Positions 7,296 through 14,233 of a DNA stretch of 22,045 nt are shown in pieces (the first letter of the stretch is position 1; every line of letters begins with the position of its first letter). The position numbers and the translations under genes were made by a program. Origin of the DNA: JAJDGF01 sp031549325 (lineage in GTDB: Bacteria; Bacillota; Clostridia; Christensenellales; Aristaeellaceae); NCBI GenBank assembly GCA_031549325.1, contig JAVBQA010000084.1:1-22045 (forward strand), given 5' to 3'. The notes under the pieces are model-generated. The model made no database searches, had not been told where the DNA came from, and saw nothing but the letters and a program-made list of their open reading frames with translations.

Positions 7296-7706
7296 TTGTG
7301 TGACTTCGAAAATCGACCCTTTGCTTTGCCGCTTGAGGCCGGGCAGTATTGCCTGATCGTAGAGGACAACGCGTTCGCGCTGAGCACCCTGAGCATCTAT
7401 CTCGGGCGCCATGGCTTCCGGGTGGATGCCGCTGAAAACGGCCAAATCGCTCTGGACAAATACCTCGCCGATCCCAATCGATATTTCATCATTTTCATGG
7501 ATCTGCAGATGCCGGTGATGAGCGGCCATGAGGCGGTGCGCCGCATCAGGGGCAGCGGTCATCCGAACGCACAGTCGCTGCCCATCATCGCCATGACCGG
7601 CGACCCGGGCGCCAGCCTGCACGCGCTCGGATTCAACCATCACCTGAAAAAGCCCTTCGAAATGCAAGCGGTTTTGGCGATTCTGCGCGAGGTCTCGTCC
7701 GCCTGA
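7296..7706 (+). CDS. Stand-alone receiver (REC) domain protein
   Basis: 136 residues from TTG 7296 to TGA at 7704-7706. Nearly the whole protein is one CheY-like receiver. The acidic pair is in LIVEDN (E23, D24), the phosphoacceptor is D69 in FMDLQMPVMSG, the switch Thr is T101 in IAMTGD, and the conserved Lys is K119 in LKKPF. A short N-terminal stretch of about 18 residues precedes it and nothing follows, so there is no DNA-binding or enzymatic output. The wording of the motifs is like receivers fused to hybrid kinases. It lies 29 nt before the AgrC-like kinase gene and is almost surely co-transcribed with it. Likely roles are phosphate sink, adaptor, or protein-protein signalling. Confidence 0.85.
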   Translation: MCDFENRPFALPLEAGQYCLIVEDNAFALSTLSIYLGRHGFRVDAAENGQIALDKYLADPNRYFIIFMDLQMPVMSGHEAVRRIRGSGHPNAQSLPIIAMTGDPGASLHALGFNHHLKKPFEMQAVLAILREVSSA

Positions 7707-7735
7707 GCGATCCCAAGCACATGGAGGGAAGCTGC

Positions 7736-9103
7736 ATGTTCTGTGAATTCGCGTATTCTTCCGCAATGCAGATCCTGCTGGCGGCGGGCTCCATTGTCTG
7801 CACGTTCTTGTCGCTGTATCTGGTGGCGGAGCTGATCCTCTCGTTCTGCGAGGCGCCGGTCAGCCGCATGCAAAAGCTGTTGTTTGCCTTCATCACTGGT
7901 TCGCTGCTGCACAACATGTGGGTCTACGGCATCTTTTTCATCGGCGGCATGGCTTCCTTCACTCCGATGGTGTCCACGCTGGTCGTCAGCCCCAACCCCA
8001 TCATGGCCTTTCTTTACTATGTCGTCGCCATGAAGGTGTTCCGCCTGTCGGCCGTTCGCTCCATGAAGATGATGGGCTACGTCTATCTGTTTTGGACGCT
8101 GAACACCACCTACTATCAGCTGCTCACCGCCACGATTTTCGTGCAGACCGAACCCCGGTACAACTATCTGCTGGACGCGATTAGCGTTGTTACGATGCTT
8201 GTGCTGTTTGCCATCGCCACGAAGATTTTGCAGTACTACATCCGGAAAAACCATGCCAAGCTGCGATTTGTCGACAATGGTTTCTTCGACCGGAAACGAG
8301 AGTTCGGCCACTTCTTTGCCCGAACCTCGTTTATGTACCTCATCATCGTCATAGCGCCCAAGATCATTGCCAATCCGGTCGCTTCCAGCCTGACCGTCAA
8401 CCTGCTGCTGGCGATGTTCATCCTGCTCAACCTGTGTCTGGATCTGCACATCTACGACAAGCAAGTCATCAGCAGCCAGACGGTGCACATCAGCGCGCTG
8501 TTCAAGGGGTTGGAGGAATTTCGGGGTGTCAAGCACGATTTCTATAACATTTTGCACTCGTACAGCGGTTATCTGGAATTGGGAGAATACGAGCGGCTGA
8601 AGGATTACCACGCCACGCTGGTCGGTACCACCTCCCACGCGGGCAGCATGCTGGACTTGGCGCAGCGCACCCCGGAGCATCCGGTGCTGATCTCACTGCT
8701 CATCGACAAGCTGGCCGACGCCGAGAAGGCCGGCGTGAATCCGCTGATCTCGCTCAAGTGCGACCTGCATGATTTTTACATCAGCAGCATCGACCTGTGC
8801 CGGGTGCTGAGCTGCCTGCTGGACAATGCCATCGAGGCGGCGGCTGAATCCGAGGAGAAGCGCATCTACCTTACCTGCGAGAACAAGGACGCCGATTCCA
8901 AGCTGATCATCATCACCAACTCTGCGGGTGCGCAGGTGGATGTGGATTGCATTCAGGGTTATGGCTTCACCAGCAAAGAGGGGCACAGCGGCATTGGCCT
9001 GAACACTGTGCGCAACACGCTGTCCAAGTATGGCAACTGCACATTCCACATCCAGAATTTCGATCAGGAATTCTCCGCCTACATCGAGTTCAGAAAGAAA
9101 TAG
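7736..9103 (+). CDS. AgrC-like membrane sensor histidine kinase
   Basis: 455 residues from ATG 7736 (GGAGGG 7 nt upstream; the in-frame ATG at 7721 overlaps that site) to TAG at 9101-9103. Roughly residues 10-235 contain six or seven membrane helices with no large external loop, as in AgrC-type sensors. A dimerisation helix follows, with the phosphoacceptor His in VKHDFYNILHSY (H267). The GHKL ATPase has its N box at LLDNAIEAA (N364) and its G box at SGIGLNTVRNTL (about 418-429). All catalytic elements look intact. AgrC-type kinases usually sense peptides or membrane-derived signals and pair with LytTR-domain regulators. Here the partner gene encodes a bare receiver, and a sodium:solute symporter gene follows. 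The signal is unknown. Confidence 0.87.
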   Translation: MFCEFAYSSAMQILLAAGSIVCTFLSLYLVAELILSFCEAPVSRMQKLLFAFITGSLLHNMWVYGIFFIGGMASFTPMVSTLVVSPNPIMAFLYYVVAMKVFRLSAVRSMKMMGYVYLFWTLNTTYYQLLTATIFVQTEPRYNYLLDAISVVTMLVLFAIATKILQYYIRKNHAKLRFVDNGFFDRKREFGHFFARTSFMYLIIVIAPKIIANPVASSLTVNLLLAMFILLNLCLDLHIYDKQVISSQTVHISALFKGLEEFRGVKHDFYNILHSYSGYLELGEYERLKDYHATLVGTTSHAGSMLDLAQRTPEHPVLISLLIDKLADAEKAGVNPLISLKCDLHDFYISSIDLCRVLSCLLDNAIEAAAESEEKRIYLTCENKDADSKLIIITNSAGAQVDVDCIQGYGFTSKEGHSGIGLNTVRNTLSKYGNCTFHIQNFDQEFSAYIEFRKK

Positions 9104-9123
9104 TTGGATCGATATGGCCAAGG

Positions 9124-9160
9124 CCCCAGCCTCTCGGGCCCCGAGGCGCTGGGGTTTTTG
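9124..9160 (+). terminator. Rho-independent terminator after the kinase gene
   Basis: CCCCAGC (9124-9130) pairs with GCTGGGG (9148-9154). The stem extends inward through CTC/GAG with a 2-nt bulge and is followed by TTTTTG. It lies 20 nt past the kinase stop codon. Confidence 0.8.
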
Positions 9161-9164
9161 TACT

Positions 9165-9211
9165 GACATGGCTGAGGCGGGGATGAACTCATCCCCGCCT
9201 CAGGCCATGTC
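9165..9211. repeat. Long near-perfect hairpin behind the kinase terminator
   Basis: The left arm 9165-9185 and right arm 9190-9211 pair over 21 bp with one bulged C; the loop is AACT. No T-run follows on either strand, so it is not a classic terminator. It may be a REP-like element, an RNA-stability element, or a leftover miniature inverted repeat. Confidence 0.6.
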
Positions 9212-9256
9212 TAAAAAATAATATTCATGCAATTTCAAAAATATTTTAAAAACGCA

Positions 9257-9285
9257 TTTACTTTTCATTCGGATCATGATAATAT
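9257..9285 (+). promoter_or_regulatory. Promoter of the symporter gene
   Basis: TTTACT (9257-9262) and TAATAT (9280-9285) are 17 bp apart in an AT-rich stretch. Transcription from here would give a leader of about 215 nt before the symporter start. ATCAT (9273-9277) and ATGAT (9284-9288) form an inverted repeat over the -10 box. TATGATGT occurs at 9283-9290 and again at 9304-9311, 21 bp apart (two helical turns), which suggests a regulator site. Confidence 0.5.
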
Positions 9286-9463
9286 GATGTGGAAATGTGT
9301 CATTATGATGTCATTTTCGAAAACGGCTGTCTCATTGTCCGTCGGCGTTCCCGGAAAATCCCGCCCGATTTGTCCGGCCCTATTTGGATTCTTTGCACAA
9401 TGCGTGATTCTTTCGACGGGTTTGGCGAATCTCGATTGCCCCGAGTGTCCTGTCCGGCAGCGC

Positions 9464-9477
9464 CCCGGTTTGCCGGG
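9464..9477 (+). other. Small hairpin in the symporter 5' leader
   Basis: CCCGG-TTTG-CCGGG, a 5-bp stem with a 4-nt loop, 18 nt before the AAGGAGGG ribosome site. A weaker fold (GGCGAAT with GATTGCC, 9424-9440) lies upstream. I recognise no known riboswitch in the 9286-9507 leader. The leader could still control translation. Confidence 0.3.
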
Positions 9478-9507
9478 CATCGCATCATAATACTAAGGAG
9501 GGTATCT

Positions 9508-10929
9508 ATGGAGATTCAAATGGTTCCGCTCATTATCGTCTGCGTTTACCTGGTTGGCATGCTGCTCATTGGTTTTCTAACCAACAAGTTCTTCATCAAA
9601 ACCAGCACCGACTACATGCTGGCCGGGCGCAGCTTGGGTCTGGTCATGGTGGCCTGCAGCCTGTCGGCGAACAACATCGGCGGCGGCAGCACCATGGGCG
9701 TCGCGACGAAAGCTTACGCCGACTGGGGCATGTCGGCCATCTGGTATGTGCTGGCCGCCGCCATCGCCATGGTGCCGTTGGCCTACTTCGCGCCCAAAAT
9801 CCGCAAGGTCATGGCGTTTACGATCCCAGAGGTCATCAACCGCCGCTTTGGAAAGTTTGCCGGCGGCTTCTCGGCCGCGCTGAACATCGTGTCGCTGTTC
9901 TGCCTGACCGCCTCCCAGATCCTGGCGTCCGGCTCTGTGGTCTCGGCGATCACCGGACTGAACCTGACCCTGTGCATCGTCATCTCGGGCGGCATCACGC
10001 TGTTTTACACCGTCATGGGTGGGTTGATGGCCGATGCCATCACAGACCTGATGCAGTGGTTTATCATTTTCATTGGCCTGGTCATCACGGTGCCATTTGT
10101 CATCAGCGGCGTGGGCGGCTGGGAGGCGGTGGTCGCGAAACTGCCGCCGGTACAGCTGAACTTCACCAAGATCGGCTGGTTCACCATCATCAGCCTGCTC
10201 ATCAATTACTTCTGCACGTTCATGTCCGGCCCGGAAATGGTCAGCCGCTTTTCAGCGGCCAGTGACGAAAAGACGGCGCAGAAGGCGTCCATCCTGTCGG
10301 CCGTCATGATGGCGGCGATGGCCGTGTTGCCCACCCTGATCGGCCTGGCGGCGCTGAGCGTCAACGCGGCGTTGGACGGCGGCAAGGGCACCAGCGCGCT
10401 GATGTGGGCCGCTTCCAACTACTCGCCCGGCTGGGTCACCGGGATGCTAGCCGCTTCCATCATCGCAGCCACCATGTCCAGCGCCGATTCCAACCTGCTG
10501 TGCGCGTCCACGATCTTTGTGAAGGACATCTATCAGCAGTACTTCAACCCCAACATCGGCGACGACAAGCTCATCAAGCTGACCCGCACCTGCAACGTGG
10601 TCATCGGCCTGCTCGCGATGAGCATCGCGCTGTTCAAGATCGACATCGTGACGCTGAACCTGTTCTCCTTCGCGCTGCGCAGCGCGGGCCCCTTCGCGGC
10701 GTATACGCTGGGCCTGTCCTGGAAGAAGGCCACCGTGCACGCGGGCGTATATGCCATCGTGATCGGCAGCATCGCGGCCGTGATCTGGCAGCTGCTGAAC
10801 CAGCCGCTGGGCATCATGTCCGTGGTGTTCGGCTCGGCGTGCAGCGCGCTGACGTTTGTCATCGTCACCATCGTCGAAAACAAGATGGGCGTCGCGCCGG
10901 CCCCCACCCCCTATTTGGACGAGGCCTAA
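9508..10929 (+). CDS. Sodium:solute symporter family (SSS) transporter
   Basis: 473 residues from ATG 9508 to TAA at 10927-10929. The ribosome site AAGGAGGG (9495-9502) is 5 nt upstream. The frame runs further upstream to 9289, but that extension would cross the leader and has no start signal. The protein has about 13 membrane helices. SSS-like features include DYMLAGRSLG in the first loop, then SANNIGGGSTMG in the second helix (LeuT-fold discontinuous helix), FTIPEVINRRFGK, a GGLMADAITDLMQ stretch and ATMSSADSNLL in helix 9. SSS members use sodium to import sugars, amino acids, carboxylates or vitamins; the substrate cannot be called. It follows the AgrC-like kinase and receiver and may be their target. 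It is separated from them by a terminator and has its own promoter. Confidence 0.87.
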   Translation: MEIQMVPLIIVCVYLVGMLLIGFLTNKFFIKTSTDYMLAGRSLGLVMVACSLSANNIGGGSTMGVATKAYADWGMSAIWYVLAAAIAMVPLAYFAPKIRKVMAFTIPEVINRRFGKFAGGFSAALNIVSLFCLTASQILASGSVVSAITGLNLTLCIVISGGITLFYTVMGGLMADAITDLMQWFIIFIGLVITVPFVISGVGGWEAVVAKLPPVQLNFTKIGWFTIISLLINYFCTFMSGPEMVSRFSAASDEKTAQKASILSAVMMAAMAVLPTLIGLAALSVNAALDGGKGTSALMWAASNYSPGWVTGMLAASIIAATMSSADSNLLCASTIFVKDIYQQYFNPNIGDDKLIKLTRTCNVVIGLLAMSIALFKIDIVTLNLFSFALRSAGPFAAYTLGLSWKKATVHAGVYAIVIGSIAAVIWQLLNQPLGIMSVVFGSACSALTFVIVTIVENKMGVAPAPTPYLDEA

Positions 10930-10940
10930 CCTGTAAAGTA

Positions 10941-10979
10941 CAAATCCCCTCGAGACGCTTTCTCGAGGGGATTTGTTTT
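10941..10979 (+). terminator. Rho-independent terminator of the symporter gene
   Basis: A perfect 15-bp stem (CAAATCCCCTCGAGA, 10941-10955 with 10961-10975) with loop CGCTT, followed by TTTTG, 11 nt past the stop. It can also serve the convergent PsiE-like gene, because the reverse strand gives the same hairpin followed by TACTTTAC. Confidence 0.88.
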
Positions 10980-11002
10980 GCCTGCGCTTAGTGCATTCCG
11001 CG

Positions 11003-11464
11003 CTATGGTTCTTCGGTCAGGGCGACGGGCGGCGCGCTCTCGGGACTTCGGCGCTTCCAGGGCGCCCTGAACGGCAAAAACGTCTCGCTCGGCACGCCGA
11101 TCACCACAAAGTAGCGAATCGCAAACAGAATGCCGATGGCCACGATGCCGATCAGCGTGTCCACCACCCCGGTGTGCGCCACGATCAGCTGGCGCGCGAT
11201 GGTGAACATCAGCACCTCGATCAGCGTATCGGGGGTGTGGCGGCACAGCATGCGCGTGAACTCCACGCCAATGACCAGCGTGAATGCCTTGGACAGGAAC
11301 TGGGTGAAATCCAGCGACGCGCCTGTGATGGTGATTGAACACAGCTCCACAATCAGCCGCACCAGCAGCACCAGGATCGCGGCAAACAGGGTGAGGGAGA
11401 TGCCAAGCTCCACATAGTTGGCCAGCAGATTCAGCATTTTCGAGATTCCGGGTTTGTTCTTCAT
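11003..11464 (-). CDS. PsiE-like four-helix membrane protein
   Basis: 153 residues from ATG 11464 (GGAAGGAAG upstream) to TAG at 11003-11005. The frame extends upstream to 11530 without a better start. Four membrane helices are predicted near residues 17-42, 55-72, 80-98 and 102-122, followed by a short charged, Pro-rich tail. The pattern EFTRMLCRHTPDTLIEVLMFTIARQLIV matches in style the conserved middle of the PsiE family (phosphate-starvation-inducible), split here as EFTRMLCRHTP and FTIARQLIV. The biochemical role of PsiE is not known. The gene is alone, between two terminators, with an AT-rich upstream stretch holding TATACA at about 11531-11540 on the minus strand as a possible -10. The family call is moderate. 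Confidence 0.65.
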   Translation of the reverse strand: MKNKPGISKMLNLLANYVELGISLTLFAAILVLLVRLIVELCSITITGASLDFTQFLSKAFTLVIGVEFTRMLCRHTPDTLIEVLMFTIARQLIVAHTGVVDTLIGIVAIGILFAIRYFVVIGVPSETFLPFRAPWKRRSPESAPPVALTEEP

Positions 11465-11620
11465 TGCATACTTCCTTCCAAATTTGAACTGGGATTCCCA
11501 GGCGGTTCTGCCGATCGCAGCGCCGCCCATATTGTATATACCATATCACATCATCCGAAAATGCGCAAATAAACCGGAACTGCGCCCGGTCTCGGTGGAC
11601 GCTTTTTCCCCGCGCAGAAA

Positions 11621-11647
11621 AGCCCCGCGTTCGGAAAGCTGCGGGCT
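11621..11647 (-). terminator. Probable terminator of the kinase-regulator-PdxA-GH4 operon
   Basis: On the minus strand AGCCCGC (11641-11647) pairs with GCGGGGCT (11621-11628) with one bulge, followed by TTTTCTG. It lies about 70 nt past the GH4 stop and behind a stronger hairpin at 11668-11698. Confidence 0.55.
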
Positions 11648-11667
11648 CCCCACCGCGCGATGCGCGA

Positions 11668-11698
11668 GCGGCAGCGCCCGGATTGCAGGCGCTGCCGC
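11668..11698 (-). terminator. Strong GC hairpin just past the GH4 gene
   Basis: A perfect 11-bp stem (GCGGCAGCGCC, 11668-11678 with 11688-11698) around a 9-nt loop, 20 nt beyond the GH4 stop. No T-run follows. It probably acts with the next hairpin or protects the mRNA 3' end. Confidence 0.5.
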
Positions 11699-11717
11699 CC
11701 TTCATGGCGATCGGCGG

Positions 11718-13172
11718 TTACTTCGCGGGGCGTTTTTCCAGCGCCAGCTCTTCGAGGGTTTTAACTTTGAGGCGCGCCGCGCCCTGGTAGTCCTTGGTAG
11801 GGATCAGGTCGCCCGCGGCAAACCGCGCCTTGGCGGCCTGGATGGCGTCCTCATACTGCGGAAGCCACTTCTCCTGGGCGATCAGCATCTCGTCGATCAT
11901 CTGCCACACCTCGGGCGGGTTGCACACGGCGCCCGTCAGCGGGTCCATCAGCGCGGCCTGCTTGAGCAGATTCACATCGCCATTGATGGCGGCGTGCACC
12001 GCCAGCCGCTGCACCCACACGCTCTGGGCGCACACCGCCGCGCAACCCATGGGCAGGTCGCCCACGGAAGGCACCGACACGCCGTTGCCGTCCACATAGC
12101 AGGGCAGCTCCACCACGCAGTCGTCCGCCAGATTGGCGATGGCGCCGTTGTTCACCACGTTGAAATGGCCGCGGTAGCGCTTTCCGGTCTCCAGGCCTTC
12201 GATGATGTAGGAGCCGTGCTCGCGGCTTCGGTCCACGCCGTCGTAGGCCATGGGCGGCTGCGCCATCCAGTTGGGAAAATCGGCCTCGAACCAGTTGCGC
12301 TTCTCGACGCACTCGCGCAGGTAACCCGCCGTCTGGCCGTGGATCCAGCGGCCCATATCAATCCACCGGGGGATCTCGTCCGGGCGCTTCCGGTACCAGG
12401 CCACGTACTCAGACAAGTGCCCGTTGGATTCGGTGGAGTAGTAGCCGAACCGCTTCAGCATGTCGATGCGCACCTTTTCCTCCCGGGAGAAACGCGGGTG
12501 ATTCTGAAAGCCCTCCAGCAGCTTGCCTAGCATGTCCTGCCCTTTGTGTTTCACCTGAATGTACCAGGTTTGGTGGTTCAGCCCGGCGCAGATGACATCC
12601 AGCTCGTCGTAGGGAACCCCGAGGATCTCCGCGATCTGCTCCTGTCCGTGCACCACGCCATGGCACAGCCCGATGGTGGGCACATGAAAGAATGTGTTGC
12701 ACGCCCAGGTCACCATGGCATTTGGGTTGCTGTAGTTCAGCAGCAGCGCGTCCGGATGCGCGAGCTCCTTGATGTCCTTGCAGAAATCCCTCATCGCCGC
12801 GATCACGCGCTGGCCGTACATGATGCCGCCGGTGCACAGCGTGTCGCCCACGCACTGATCCACGCCATACTTCAATGGAATGGTCACGTCGGTCTCGAAC
12901 GCCTCCAGCCCGCCGATGCGCACGCAGTTGATGATGTACTTGGCGTTCCTGAACGCCTCGCGCCGGTCGGTCGTGGCGTGAATCACAATGGGCACATGGT
13001 TCTCGTCCAGGTCGCGCTGGCACAGCTGCGTCACCATGGACAGATTGTGCTCGTTCAGGTCGCAGAAGCTGACCTCAATGCCGTGAAACGCCTCAACACT
13101 CATCAGATCCGTGAACAGCCGCCGCGCAAACGTGATGGATCCCGCGCCAATGAAAGCAACCTTGAACGACAT
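11718..13172 (-). CDS. GH4 glycosidase with CHGV motif (alpha-glycuronidase/LplD-like branch)
   Basis: 484 residues from ATG 13172 (GGGGAGG upstream) to TAA at 11718-11720. A Rossmann nucleotide-binding start is seen (VAFIGAGSITF, residues 5-15). It is followed by NCVRIGG (82-88), GDTLCTGGIM (109-118), LNYSNPNAM (145-153), the metal-site motif LCHGV (C170, H171) and GLNHQTW (N199, H200). GH4 enzymes hydrolyse glycosides by an NAD+- and Mn2+-dependent oxidation-elimination route in the cytoplasm. In this family the residues after Cys-His follow specificity: CHSV in alpha-galactosidases, CHEV in 6-phospho-alpha-glucosidases and CHGx in alpha-uronidases. That points to a glucuronide or galacturonide substrate, but this is inference. 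It follows the PdxA-like gene by 41 nt in a sensor-regulator operon divergent from a sugar ABC importer. Confidence 0.85.
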   Translation of the reverse strand: MSFKVAFIGAGSITFARRLFTDLMSVEAFHGIEVSFCDLNEHNLSMVTQLCQRDLDENHVPIVIHATTDRREAFRNAKYIINCVRIGGLEAFETDVTIPLKYGVDQCVGDTLCTGGIMYGQRVIAAMRDFCKDIKELAHPDALLLNYSNPNAMVTWACNTFFHVPTIGLCHGVVHGQEQIAEILGVPYDELDVICAGLNHQTWYIQVKHKGQDMLGKLLEGFQNHPRFSREEKVRIDMLKRFGYYSTESNGHLSEYVAWYRKRPDEIPRWIDMGRWIHGQTAGYLRECVEKRNWFEADFPNWMAQPPMAYDGVDRSREHGSYIIEGLETGKRYRGHFNVVNNGAIANLADDCVVELPCYVDGNGVSVPSVGDLPMGCAAVCAQSVWVQRLAVHAAINGDVNLLKQAALMDPLTGAVCNPPEVWQMIDEMLIAQEKWLPQYEDAIQAAKARFAAGDLIPTKDYQGAARLKVKTLEELALEKRPAK

Positions 13173-13213
13173 GGTGTTTCCTCCCCTTGCTGTGTTTGAT
13201 GGATCGAGCCGGT

Positions 13214-14233
13214 TCACGATCTGGGCGGGCGCTGATTCCTCCCGCCGCGCGCCATTTGCGCCACGGCAAGCAGCGCGTGCTCAAGCGGCGACGTGTTGGC
13301 GACGCCCCTGCCCGCAATGGGATGCGCCGTGCCGTGGGCGCAGGTCGCGATGGGATAAGGGAATCCGCCCAGGATGGTCACGCTGCTCGAGAAATCCTTG
13401 AGCTTGAGCGCGATCTGCCCCTGGTCGTGGTACATGGTCACAATGGCGTCGTGCGCGCCTTCAAACGCGGAGATGAACAGCGTGTCCGCCGGATGGCTGC
13501 CGCTGGCCTCAATGCCCAACCGCCGGGCGCGCTCCACCGCAGGGTCGATCACCTCGACTTCCTCGCGCCCGCACAGCCCTCCCTCCCCGCCGTGCGGATT
13601 CAGCGCAGCCACGCCGATGCGCGGGCGGGGCACGCCCAGAGAGACGGCGGTATCATGCGCCAGCTGAATGTTCTTCAGGACCGCCTCCTCGCTGAGCGCG
13701 GCGCTCACCTCCTTGAGCGGGATGTGGCTGGTCACGCGCACCGTCATCACGCCGCCCAGCCGGTTGATCTCGCCGTAGCTTCCGGGCGGAAGCGCGAACA
13801 GGTCGGCCATCAGCTCGGCCTCGCTCTCAAACGGTGAGCCGCCTTCGCGCATCGCGCCCTTGTTCAGCGGCGCGTACACAAACCCTTCAATGCCGCCCGA
13901 CCGGCAGAGCGCGCAAGCCACCCCCAGCATCTGCACGCACGCCGCGCCGCACATCGCCGAACGCTGGCCGAGCACCACCTGCGCCGGGTCCTGATTGGGC
14001 GTATTCAGCACCGGAACACTCTCCCAATTCGCTTCACCCATCGCAGAAACCAGCTGAATTGGCACATTAAATCCGATCCGCTTCAGCGCGTCCTGCAGCA
14101 CCCGCGCGTCGCCGATGATCAGCGGTCGGCAATGCGCGGTCAGGAAGCCGTTCGCCAGCAGCTTGGCCACGATCTCCGGCCCCACGCCGGATGCGTCCCC
14201 GATCACAACCCCCAAAACCGGTTTGTCACTCAT
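13214..14233 (-). CDS. PdxA-family dehydrogenase (PdxA2-like)
   Basis: 339 residues from ATG 14233 to TGA at 13214-13216; E. coli PdxA has 329. Family features present: GDASGVGPE near the N-terminus, metal-ligand histidines in TSHIPLKEV, NPHGGEGG and MYHDQGQIALK, and the C-terminal GTAHPIAGRGVAN. PdxA oxidises 4-phosphohydroxy-L-threonine in vitamin B6 synthesis; PdxA2 paralogs act on 4-phospho-D-threonate or 4-phospho-D-erythronate in sugar-acid catabolism. The setting, between a YesN-type regulator and a GH4 glycosidase and with no pdxJ-like gene in view, favours a catabolic role. The DUF1537-type kinase that usually supplies the phosphorylated substrate is not in the window. The start overlaps the end of the regulator gene by 8 bp (ATGAGTGA), so translation is probably coupled. 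Confidence 0.88.
   Translation of the reverse strand: MSDKPVLGVVIGDASGVGPEIVAKLLANGFLTAHCRPLIIGDARVLQDALKRIGFNVPIQLVSAMGEANWESVPVLNTPNQDPAQVVLGQRSAMCGAACVQMLGVACALCRSGGIEGFVYAPLNKGAMREGGSPFESEAELMADLFALPPGSYGEINRLGGVMTVRVTSHIPLKEVSAALSEEAVLKNIQLAHDTAVSLGVPRPRIGVAALNPHGGEGGLCGREEVEVIDPAVERARRLGIEASGSHPADTLFISAFEGAHDAIVTMYHDQGQIALKLKDFSSSVTILGGFPYPIATCAHGTAHPIAGRGVANTSPLEHALLAVAQMARGGRNQRPPRS

Noticed and set aside
7640..8680. 346-codon minus-strand open frame opposite the AgrC-like kinase
   Set aside because: It overlaps a complete kinase gene and its translation is Gln/Arg/His-rich without any domain; a codon-bias artefact.
9289..9507. In-frame upstream extension of the symporter gene
   Set aside because: It would place a promoter and AT-rich leader inside the coding region. 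The AAGGAGGG before ATG 9508 and the family N-terminus support the shorter protein.
9286..9507. Riboswitch in the symporter leader
   Set aside because: Only short hairpins are visible and none of the conserved cores I know (TPP, SAM, lysine, glycine, cobalamin, purine, c-di-GMP) can be recognised.
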